A stretch of 7,543 bases of DNA, taken from NCBI GenBank assembly GCA_017408535.1, contig JAFQUL010000188.1, positions 1 through 7,543 on the forward strand, given 5' to 3'. A program made the translations under genes and the position numbers. The notes below the pieces were generated by a model that was given only the letters and a program-made list of their open reading frames with translations, was not told the DNA's origin and did no database searches. Every line of letters begins with the position of its first letter. The stretch's first letter is position 1. This document shows positions 1-5,495 of the stretch, piece after piece. The DNA comes from Clostridia bacterium. GTDB lineage: Bacteria; Bacillota; Clostridia; Oscillospirales; CAG-272.

Positions 1-471
1 TTAAGTCAGGTCAAGGAAAAAGAGAAGACCGCCGTTATATTTATGGGTATTCCCGCAAGCGGCAAGAGTACCTTTTATCAGCGGTTTTTCTCTGACAGCC
101 ACCTGCATATCAATCTTGATACTCTCCATACCCGCAGGAAGGAGAACGATCTCCTTGAGGAGTGCATTGCCGGCGGACGGTCATTTGTTGTTGATAATAC
201 AAATCCCACTGCCGCTGACAGAGAAAGATATATCCCGCGTGCCGTGGCGGCAGGATATACCGTTTACGGCTTTCTTTTCAGGGGTAATATCACCGAATGC
301 CGTGAAAGAAATGCACAGCGGGAGGGAAAAGCAAGAGTCCCGGATGCGGCTATCACCGCAATATCATCAAAATTCGAGTCTCCGAGGTACACCGAGGGAT
401 TTGAAGAAATATATTTTATTCTGCAGAAGGATGGCGGCTTTGTACCAACCGAGTATATTTGCGACCTCTGA
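1..471 (+). CDS. P-loop kinase / AAA-type ATPase, 5'-truncated by the window
   Basis: The reading frame is open from base 1 and reads through AVIFMGIPASGKSTF, so the ATG at 43 is probably internal and the true start lies upstream. The Walker A motif GIPASGKST sits right after a hydrophobic beta strand, and a FVVDNTNPT segment follows about 48 residues later. The next part (RYIPRAVAAGY, then FRGNITECRERNAQRE, then FESPRYTEGFEEIYFI) matches the pattern of AAA_33 / polynucleotide kinase-like P-loop phosphotransferases: the DNTN segment, a lid rich in Arg, and a late P-x-x-x-E-GF-E motif. The likely role is ATP-dependent phosphorylation of a nucleic acid end or another small substrate in the cytoplasm; the substrate cannot be read from sequence. 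No membrane segment is visible. A strong terminator 8 nt past the stop separates it from the sigma-factor operon. The family is fairly sure, the substrate unknown. Confidence 0.85.
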   Translation, partial: LSQVKEKEKTAVIFMGIPASGKSTFYQRFFSDSHLHINLDTLHTRRKENDLLEECIAGGRSFVVDNTNPTAADRERYIPRAVAAGYTVYGFLFRGNITECRERNAQREGKARVPDAAITAISSKFESPRYTEGFEEIYFILQKDGGFVPTEYICDL

Positions 472-478
472 TTGCTTC

Positions 479-516
479 GGCCGACAGCTTTTTTTCTGTC
501 GGCCTTTGTTTTTTTC
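479..516 (+). terminator. Rho-independent terminator of the kinase gene
   Basis: A perfect 9-bp GC-rich stem GGCCGACAG / CTGTCGGCC (479-487 with 496-504) with an 8-nt loop is followed by a T-rich tail TTTGTTTTTTTT. It begins 7 nt after the kinase stop codon. Confidence 0.93.
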
Positions 517-524
517 GAAAAAAA

Positions 525-553
525 GGGAACGAAAGTAAAATTTTGACGAGTAT
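525..553 (+). promoter_or_regulatory. Putative ECF-type promoter of the sigma/anti-sigma/serpin operon
   Basis: GGGAAC (525-530) is followed after 16 nt by CGAGTAT (547-553). An AAC-containing -35 and a CG-starting -10 at 16-nt spacing are the hallmarks of many ECF sigma promoters, and ECF sigma genes often drive themselves. No convincing housekeeping promoter is present: the TTGACG at 543 lacks a -10 at proper spacing. A 10-bp palindrome AAGGCGCCTT (561-570) lies in the leader between this site and the ribosome binding site. The assignment rests on motif and position only. Confidence 0.45.
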
Positions 554-595
554 ATAGGTAAAGGCGCCTTAAACTTACACGAAAGGGGGATGGCT

Positions 596-1156
596 ATGCA
601 GGACGAAAAAATAATTGAGCTATATTTTGACCGTGATGAGAGAGCCATCGAGGAAACTGCTGCCAAATATGAAAACTATCTGTTCAAAATAGCAATGAAC
701 GTGCTATCCGACACCGAAGACAGCCGAGAATGTGTAAATGACAGTTATTTTGCCGCCTGGGAGTCTATCCCGCCTGCAAGACCTGCGAGACTCTCGGGTT
801 ATCTCGGTAAGATCACACGACGGATATCCATTGACAGATACCGCTATAAGACCAGAGATAAGCGAAAAGAGTCTGAATATGCGCTTTCTCTTGACGAGCT
901 GGGTGAATGTATTACCGCACCGGAGGGACCCGAGGCGGCAGTTGAAATAAAACTGCTCGCCGAGTCTATCAGCAGATTTCTGTATACCCAGCCGAGAGAC
1001 AGACGCGTACTGTTTCTTATGAGATATTATTTCCTTGATTCTCTTTCTGAGGCGGCAGAGCGCTGCGGTATCGGCGAGAACAAGGCAAAGAAAATTCTCT
1101 TCGGTATGAGAAACAGCCTCAGGGAACATCTGATTAAGGAGGGCTTTTTACAGTGA
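596..1156 (+). CDS. ECF-type RNA polymerase sigma factor
   Basis: This 186-residue protein has the two-domain layout of sigma-70 ECF factors. Region 2 covers about residues 18-85, with the core-binding/-10 recognition segment DTEDSRECVNDSYFAAW and then LGKITRRISIDRYR. A variable linker follows, then region 4 at about 125-180 (RDRRVLFLMRYYF, then SEAAERCGIGENKAKKILF) with the helix-turn-helix that reads the -35 element. It should direct RNA polymerase to a small regulon. I prefer the ATG at 596 over the in-frame ATG at 590: the Shine-Dalgarno AAAGGGGG ends at 589, leaving 6 nt to 596 but none to 590. The stop overlaps the GTG start of the next gene by 4 nt (GTGA), which suggests translational coupling with the probable anti-sigma factor. 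The upstream GGGAAC-N16-CGAGTAT site suggests self-activation. The family is clear; the regulon is inferred only from the operon. Confidence 0.93.
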   Translation: MQDEKIIELYFDRDERAIEETAAKYENYLFKIAMNVLSDTEDSRECVNDSYFAAWESIPPARPARLSGYLGKITRRISIDRYRYKTRDKRKESEYALSLDELGECITAPEGPEAAVEIKLLAESISRFLYTQPRDRRVLFLMRYYFLDSLSEAAERCGIGENKAKKILFGMRNSLREHLIKEGFLQ

Positions 1157-2169
1157 GAGAAGAAGATATAATCGATGCTCTCGACGGCATCGACGATGAA
1201 TTGATATCGGAAGCTGATGAAGCAAGAAAGCAAAAAAATAAAAAGAGCGGCAGAGTTATAAAGAGTCTTACCGCCATCGCCGCTGTGCTTGCGGTAGCGG
1301 TCATCGGGGTATATGCCGTGGCTGTCATACGTTCAGACGGCGGTACAGACGGAACGAACAGCTCAGACGGCCTGTCTGACGGCTACTCAGACAATGAACA
1401 TCCGATACCGACTACCGGAGCGGTAAATGACGGAAATGACGGTAACCGCGGGGAAATGCTTGACCTGATGTCAGTTACCCTTAAGGTGACCGGCTGGTAT
1501 GACGGCGGCAGCTGTTTTATGGGACGGGTAACAGATTCCCTTGACAGCGAAAAGCTGTCTAAGGGTATGTATATCCAGGTCAATTTCGGTGATACTGTTT
1601 TTCTTGAGACAAAGTCAAACGGAAACAAAATACAGCTTGAGAATGATCCCACCGAGACAATGATACCGGTAGGAAGTGAGATAACAGTCAGATATTCAGT
1701 GCTTATTCCGCCGCCTCCGATAGCAAACGGTGCCGCTGACAATCTCACACCAACGCGTGGAGACCACTACGTACTGTTTGCCGATACCCTGGTGCTTGAT
1801 AATGCCCCCGAGCTTGAGCGCTCACATACCCACAGCGCTGCGGCAGTTCCTCAGAATGTTGACGACCCCTTTGTTGGATATTGCGGTAACTCTATGACAA
1901 CGGTTTATTTCCCTGACGGAAAGGTGACCTTTATGGCACATCTTGCCTTAACTGAGATACTGCATAATCTTGATTATGACGCAGATAAGCTCTGCAGATG
2001 CCTTCCCGAATATACGGTAGACACCGAGTTCGGAAAAGACTATGGGATAAACCTTACCGCAGGGTATGCAAGATATAACGGCGGCCAGGCTGACCTTACT
2101 GCAGAGCAGATAGACGATATGCTTGCTGTTATTGAGTGGGCAAAGGATCAGCCCCGGGATATAGCATAG
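1153..2169 (+). CDS. Single-TM membrane protein, probable anti-sigma factor
   Basis: A 338-residue protein starts at GTG, supported by AAGGAGGG (1136-1143) 9 nt upstream and the 4-nt overlap with the sigma gene. A short, charged cytoplasmic N-terminus (about 1-36, beginning MREEDIIDALDGIDDELI) precedes one transmembrane helix (about 39-59, AIAAVLAVAVIGVYAVAVI), a Gly/Ser/Asp-rich linker (about 61-100) and a large external domain. A beta-rich part covers about 105-220. The C-terminal part (about 238-335) contains YCGNSMTTVYFPDGKVTFM, LDYDADKLCRCLPEYTVD and a closing amphipathic helix. The short inside, one TM and large outside layout, with coupling to an ECF sigma gene, is typical of membrane anti-sigma factors; I see no clear zinc-binding anti-sigma (ZAS) motif. 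The C-terminal pattern resembles proteins I recall beside ECF sigma genes in other gut Clostridia. The anti-sigma role rests on context; the sensed signal is unknown. Confidence 0.7.
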   Translation: MREEDIIDALDGIDDELISEADEARKQKNKKSGRVIKSLTAIAAVLAVAVIGVYAVAVIRSDGGTDGTNSSDGLSDGYSDNEHPIPTTGAVNDGNDGNRGEMLDLMSVTLKVTGWYDGGSCFMGRVTDSLDSEKLSKGMYIQVNFGDTVFLETKSNGNKIQLENDPTETMIPVGSEITVRYSVLIPPPPIANGAADNLTPTRGDHYVLFADTLVLDNAPELERSHTHSAAAVPQNVDDPFVGYCGNSMTTVYFPDGKVTFMAHLALTEILHNLDYDADKLCRCLPEYTVDTEFGKDYGINLTAGYARYNGGQADLTAEQIDDMLAVIEWAKDQPRDIA

Positions 2170-2187
2170 TAAAGAAAGGATAATAGT

Positions 2188-3444
2188 ATGAAAATAACTC
2201 GTTTTTTCAAAAGTGCGGTATCGGTAATACTTCTGTCAGGACTTCTTTCCTCTGTCTTTGCCTGCGCGCCTGCCGGAGTGTCGGCCGAGGATCTGATGAA
2301 GGATGTAACCCCTTCTGCCGGCACTACCCAAACGGCAGATAAAAAGATAACCGAAACGGTGGATTTTGCCGTTAAGCTGATGCAGACCGCAGAGGAGGAG
2401 GGTAAGAATACTCTTCTGTCGCCTCTGTCAGTTCTTGCGGCTCTTGCCATGACACAAAACGGTGCGGAGGGAAATACCCTCAGCGAAATGGAGAATACCT
2501 TCGGTACTGACAGAGAAGGGCTGAACGGCTTTCTCTCTGAGTATCTGAGAAATCTCCCTGGGGGAGATAATTATAAGATAAACGTGGCGAATTCCATTTG
2601 GTTTACAAATGACAGCCGTTTTACCGTAAAGGCGGATTTTCTGCAGAAGAACGCAGACACCTACGGTGCGGATATCTTTAAGGCCCCGTTTGATAAAACG
2701 ACCCTCAGAGACATAAATAACTGGGTTGAAGAAGAAACCGTCGGAATGATAAAGAATATCCTTGACAGGATCCCGTCAGATGCTATAATGTATTTGGTCA
2801 ATGCCCTTGCCTTTGAGGCAGAATGGATGGATATGTATCAAAAGCATCAGGTGAAAAAGGGAGATTTTCACTCAGCCGACGGCAGTATACAGAAAGCAGA
2901 GTTTATGAACGGCGCTGAAGGGAAATATCTTTCTGACGGTGATGCCGAGGGCTTTGTTAAGTATTACTCCGGCGGTAAATATGCCTTTGCGGCTTTGCTT
3001 CCGAGGGAAGGTCTGTCTCTTTCCGATTATATCGCCTCTCTTGATGGGGAAAGACTGCTTAAAACACTGGGCGAGGCTGAATATACCACCGTTCACAGCT
3101 CTATTCCTAAATTTGAGGTAGAGTACGGCTGTGAGATGGCGGGAATACTTGGCAATATGGGAATAAAGGATGCCTTTGACTCTTACAAAGCGGATTTTTC
3201 CGGCCTTGGCAGCTCCACCGGCGGCAATATATTTATCAGCCGTGTGATACACAAGACCTATATTTCTGTAGCTGAGCAGGGTACACGGGCAGGTGCGGCT
3301 ACCATAGTAGAGATGGCTGACGGCGCATCACCCGAGATGATAGAACCGAAAGAGGTTTGTCTCGATCGCCCCTTCCTCTATATGATAATCGACTGTGAGA
3401 CAAATATCCCGATTTTTATGGGAACACTGAACTCGGTAAAATAA
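2188..3444 (+). CDS. Serpin 1, lipoprotein serine protease inhibitor
   Basis: This 418-residue protein has a lipoprotein signal: basic start, hydrophobic core and SVFAC lipobox with Cys26. It should be lipid-anchored outside the membrane. After a linker the full serpin fold follows: NSIW (135-138), NALAFEAEW (205-213), FAALLP (267-272), IPKFE (306-310), MGIKDAF (324-330), ADFSGL, and VIHKTYISVAEQGTRAGAAT leading into the reactive loop. The hinge EQGTRAGAA (363-371) keeps Thr at P14 and small residues at P12-P9, as inhibitory serpins need for loop insertion. Counting from the hinge puts P1-P1' at Gly379-Ala380; counting back from the DRPF strand gives Met384, so P1 is uncertain. The C-terminus DRPFLYMIID...NIPIFMGTL is the serpin signature. 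GAAAGGA lies 7 nt before the ATG. It is 18 nt from the probable anti-sigma gene with no terminator between them. Targets are likely host or microbial serine proteases. Confidence 0.95.
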   Translation: MKITRFFKSAVSVILLSGLLSSVFACAPAGVSAEDLMKDVTPSAGTTQTADKKITETVDFAVKLMQTAEEEGKNTLLSPLSVLAALAMTQNGAEGNTLSEMENTFGTDREGLNGFLSEYLRNLPGGDNYKINVANSIWFTNDSRFTVKADFLQKNADTYGADIFKAPFDKTTLRDINNWVEEETVGMIKNILDRIPSDAIMYLVNALAFEAEWMDMYQKHQVKKGDFHSADGSIQKAEFMNGAEGKYLSDGDAEGFVKYYSGGKYAFAALLPREGLSLSDYIASLDGERLLKTLGEAEYTTVHSSIPKFEVEYGCEMAGILGNMGIKDAFDSYKADFSGLGSSTGGNIFISRVIHKTYISVAEQGTRAGAATIVEMADGASPEMIEPKEVCLDRPFLYMIIDCETNIPIFMGTLNSVK

Positions 3445-3459
3445 AAAAGGAGTATGGTT

Positions 3460-4707
3460 ATGAAGAAAAGAAACTTCTTAAAAAGAGTCCTGCTGACGCT
3501 AATTATCTCATCCACCGTTCTGTCTGCCGTCGGATGCGGCGGAATGTCATCTGAGGATCTGATGAAGGACGTCACTCCCTCATCCGGAAATAACGGTGAT
3601 TTTGATAATAAGTCCGCTGAGACGGTGGATTTTGCTATCAGACTGATGCAGAATACCGTAGAGGACGGAAAGAATACTCTCCTGTCACCGCTGTCAGTTC
3701 TTACCGCTATGGCTATGACCTTTAACGGTGCTGAGGGAAATACCCTTGCACAGTTTGAGGAAACGGTAGGAGTCAAGAGAGATGAGCTGAACGGATTCCT
3801 TTCGGAATATCTGAAAAATCTTCCCGAGGGAGAAAAATACAAGCTGAACGTAGCTAACTCCATCTGGGTCAGAGATGACGGCTTTACTGTAAACGGCGAT
3901 TTCCTTCAGAAAAATGCAGATAGCTACCGGGCAGATTTTTATAAGACCCCCTTTGATAATTCAACCCTTAAGGATATCAATAACTGGGTGGAGAGTGAAA
4001 CCGACGGGATGATAAAGAACGTTCTTGATAATATCCCCTCTGCCGCTGTAATGTACCTTATAAACGCTCTTGCTTTTGAAGCGGAGTGGAATGAGGTATA
4101 TAAGAAAACCGACGTCAGCGAAGGGATTTTCCATGCTGCAGAGGGCGAAAAACAGCTGGTTGACTTTATGTACGGTACTGAGAACAAATATCTCTTTGAC
4201 GGAGATGCCGAGGGCTTTATAAAATACTATTCCGGCAAAAAATATGCCTTTGCGGCACTGCTTCCGAGAGAGGATATGCCGCTGTCTGAATATGTTGCAT
4301 CTCTGAGCGGAGAAAAACTTCTGAATACTCTCAGCGATGCAGTAAACGTGGCGGTATACAGTGCTATCCCCAAGTTTGAGACCGAGTATGACTGTGATAT
4401 GTCGGGAATTCTCGCCGATATGGGAATAAAGGATGCATTTGACGGCTTTGCGGCTGATTTCTCAGGTCTCGGAACGGCTGGCGGAGACAATCTGTTCATT
4501 AACAGAGTGATCCATAAGACGTTTATTTCTGTGGCAGAGAAGGGTACTAAAGCCGGTGCGGTAACGATGGTGGAGGTAAATACTACCGGTGCCGACAGTA
4601 TTGGTGACGAAAAGCACGTCGTACTTGACCGCCCCTTCCTCTATATGATAATCGACTGTGAAAACAATATACCGATATTCATCGGTACGATGAACTCGGT
4701 TAAGTAA
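3460..4707 (+). CDS. Serpin 2, lipoprotein serine protease inhibitor (tandem paralogue)
   Basis: This 415-residue serpin is roughly two-thirds identical by eye to the preceding one, and both share the post-lipobox segment EDLMKDVTPS. The ATG at 3460 is preferred over the in-frame ATG at 3454: AAGGAG (3447-3452) is only 1 nt from the latter but 7 nt from the former. The signal peptide ends in SAVGC with Cys26 as the predicted lipid-modified residue. The serpin landmarks NSIW, NALAFEAEW, FAALLP, IPKFE, MGIKDAF and ADFSGL are all present. The hinge EKGTKAGAV (360-368) fits an inhibitory serpin. P1 by hinge counting is Thr376 (P1' Gly377); counting from DRPF gives Ile381. The loop between VE and LDRPF differs from serpin 1 at most positions while both flanks are nearly unchanged, suggesting a different protease specificity. 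The gene lies 15 nt after serpin 1 and is last in the operon, before a strong terminator. Confidence 0.95.
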   Translation: MKKRNFLKRVLLTLIISSTVLSAVGCGGMSSEDLMKDVTPSSGNNGDFDNKSAETVDFAIRLMQNTVEDGKNTLLSPLSVLTAMAMTFNGAEGNTLAQFEETVGVKRDELNGFLSEYLKNLPEGEKYKLNVANSIWVRDDGFTVNGDFLQKNADSYRADFYKTPFDNSTLKDINNWVESETDGMIKNVLDNIPSAAVMYLINALAFEAEWNEVYKKTDVSEGIFHAAEGEKQLVDFMYGTENKYLFDGDAEGFIKYYSGKKYAFAALLPREDMPLSEYVASLSGEKLLNTLSDAVNVAVYSAIPKFETEYDCDMSGILADMGIKDAFDGFAADFSGLGTAGGDNLFINRVIHKTFISVAEKGTKAGAVTMVEVNTTGADSIGDEKHVVLDRPFLYMIIDCENNIPIFIGTMNSVK

Positions 4708-4715
4708 GTATAAGC

Positions 4716-4751
4716 AAAAAGAACCTATGTAGCTACACATAGGTTCTTTTT
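4716..4751. terminator. Bidirectional terminator between the serpin operon and the DUF6809-like gene
   Basis: A perfect 15-bp inverted repeat (4716-4730 with 4737-4751; AAAAAGAACCTATGT on the left) has a 6-nt loop. A-run on one side and T-run on the other give a U-tract in both directions, ending the serpin operon (+) and the convergent 89-residue gene (-). Confidence 0.92.
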
Positions 4752-4769
4752 AGTATACAATTTCAACTT

Positions 4770-5039
4770 CTATTTTCCCCAATTTATTGCCTCTAGAAGA
4801 AAGGAAACTGCAAATTCGCACCCGATAAAGAATGCTTTTTTTATAAAGAGGGCATCAATACGGCATAATGCATCAATATATTTTTCTACTGCTTCTTTTT
4901 GTTCCTTGTTAAGTAAAATGTTTGTGGTTTCGCCGAGTTCTAAAGCTTGTTTTGTGAGGATTTTTTCTTCGTCCGTACTAATTACAGAACATTCTTCCAT
5001 AAAGTATTCATTCCATAATTTTTCAAGAGCTTCTTTCAT
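4770..5039 (-). CDS. Small DUF6809-like protein of unknown function
   Basis: An 89-residue, mostly alpha-helical, acidic protein with no signal peptide. The N-terminus (LEKLWNEYFMEE), a central helix pair (LLNKEQKEAVEKYIDAL) and a C-terminal hydrophobic helix (KKAFFIGCEFAVSFLLEAI) follow the pattern I associate with DUF6809, a family of small Clostridia proteins without a known role; this is from memory of the pattern. The start at 5039 has GAAAGGGG (complement of 5045-5052) 5 nt upstream. A near-consensus promoter (5079-5107) lies upstream with two operator-like repeats on it, so it is probably tightly repressed by the divergent Xre gene. It is AT-richer than the serpin operon, in keeping with acquisition as an accessory pair. 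Whether it is a toxin-like partner, a prophage remnant or something else cannot be told. Confidence 0.72.
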   Translation of the reverse strand: MKEALEKLWNEYFMEECSVISTDEEKILTKQALELGETTNILLNKEQKEAVEKYIDALCRIDALFIKKAFFIGCEFAVSFLLEAINWGK

Positions 5040-5053
5040 TTTTACCCCTTTCT

Positions 5054-5075
5054 TTTAGTCAAAAAGTGAACTAAA
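5054..5075. promoter_or_regulatory. Operator-like direct repeat, copy 1
   Basis: TAGTCAAAAAGTGAACTAAA (5056-5075) is nearly identical to a second copy 27 bp away. Extended two bases left it is also a dyad, TTTAGT-N10-ACTAAA. It covers the expected transcription start of the minus-strand gene (about 5072), so a bound protein would block initiation. The likely ligand is the Xre protein encoded at 5161. Confidence 0.6.
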
Positions 5076-5078
5076 CAT

Positions 5079-5107
5079 ATTATAGTCCAAAAGTGAACTA
5101 AAGTCAA
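5079..5107 (-). promoter_or_regulatory. Sigma-A type promoter of the DUF6809-like gene
   Basis: On the minus strand TTGACT (5107-5102) is followed after exactly 17 nt by a perfect TATAAT (5084-5079). The transcript would start near 5072, about 33 nt before the ATG. Confidence 0.8.
5081..5102. promoter_or_regulatory. Operator-like direct repeat, copy 2
   Basis: TAGTCCAAAAGTGAACTAAA (5083-5102) differs from copy 1 at one base. It fills the spacer between the -35 and -10 of the minus-strand promoter. Its AACTAAA half (5096-5102) also pairs with an inverted TTTAGTT (5113-5119) next to the plus-strand promoter, so a bound regulator could act on both genes. Confidence 0.6.
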
Positions 5108-5125
5108 CCCTTTTTAGTTTATTTG

Positions 5126-5134
5126 TGTTATAAT
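5126..5134 (+). promoter_or_regulatory. Extended -10 promoter of the Xre gene
   Basis: TGTTATAAT gives a perfect TATAAT (5129-5134) with a TGn extension. No good -35 is seen at 17-18 nt, which the extended -10 can offset. The AAGGTGG ribosome binding site (5148-5154) and the ATG at 5161 follow. The TTTAGTT half-site at 5113-5119 lies within this promoter, consistent with autoregulation. Confidence 0.65.
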
Positions 5135-5160
5135 TCTAAAAAAGTGTAAGGTGGTAAAAA

Positions 5161-5379
5161 ATGAGCGTATATCAAAGACTAAAGGATGTCAGAGAAGACA
5201 ATGATAAAAGTCAGGAGGATATTGCGAAAATTATAGGTACAAGTCAGTCCTATTACGCTCAGTATGAAAATGGAAAAAGAGCTATCCCGTTTGAACGTAT
5301 GATTGCTTTGGCAAAATATTATAATGTTTCTCTTGATTATTTTGCGGGACTTATTGACACTCCCAGAAAGCTTAAATAA
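5161..5379 (+). CDS. Small Xre-family helix-turn-helix repressor
   Basis: A 72-residue protein that is almost entirely one Xre/Cro-type DNA-binding domain. Residues 5-62 form the five-helix bundle, with the motif SQEDIAKIIGTSQSYYAQYE at 17-36 (helix 2, turn, recognition helix) and then NGKRAIPFERMIALAKYYNVSLDYFAG, the classic end of this fold. There is no C-terminal sensor or oligomerisation domain beyond a short basic tail, so it probably acts as a simple dimeric repressor. AAGGTGG lies 6 nt before the ATG. It diverges from the 89-residue gene across a 121-nt gap holding direct-repeat operators, which points to control of that gene and of itself. It is AT-rich relative to the flanking operon. 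The family is certain, the targets inferred. Confidence 0.93.
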   Translation: MSVYQRLKDVREDNDKSQEDIAKIIGTSQSYYAQYENGKRAIPFERMIALAKYYNVSLDYFAGLIDTPRKLK

Positions 5380-5413
5380 AATATCACCAAAAAGTCGGAA
5401 AGTTTAAGAATAT

Positions 5414-5434
5414 AATTTAAGTGATAGTTAAATT
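5414..5434. repeat. Short AT-rich inverted repeat downstream of the Xre gene
   Basis: AATTTAA (5414-5420) and TTAAATT (5428-5434) form a perfect 7-bp dyad around GTGATAG. It sits between the Xre stop and the terminator. It could be a binding site or chance in AT-rich DNA. Confidence 0.3.
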
Positions 5435-5446
5435 TTATCTGCAAAC

Positions 5447-5489
5447 AAAAAAGAACAGAGAGTTTTTTACCTTCTCTGTTCTTTTTTTT
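5447..5489. terminator. Bidirectional terminator between the Xre gene and the HTH/GSG-repeat gene
   Basis: A perfect 15-bp inverted repeat (5447-5461 with 5473-5487; AAAAAAGAACAGAGA on the left) has an 11-nt loop, with a run of eight T on the right and six A on the left. It serves the Xre gene (+) and the convergent minus-strand gene ending at 5496. Confidence 0.92.
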
Positions 5490-5495
5490 GTGTAT

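Noticed and set aside
543..574. TTGACG at 543 as a housekeeping -35
   Set aside because: No acceptable -10 lies at 16-18 nt; TTAAAC is 20 nt away and TATATA only 2 nt away.
590..595. ATG at 590 as the sigma-factor start
   Set aside because: It abuts the Shine-Dalgarno with no spacing; the ATG at 596 is correctly spaced and gives the usual family N-terminus.
704..1129. Long antisense frames inside the sigma and serpin genes
   Set aside because: They lack ribosome binding sites and family features and lie wholly inside well-supported genes.
3454..3459. ATG at 3454 as the start of serpin 2
   Set aside because: It is only 1 nt from AAGGAG; the ATG at 3460 has 7 nt and starts with the expected basic signal peptide MKKRNF.
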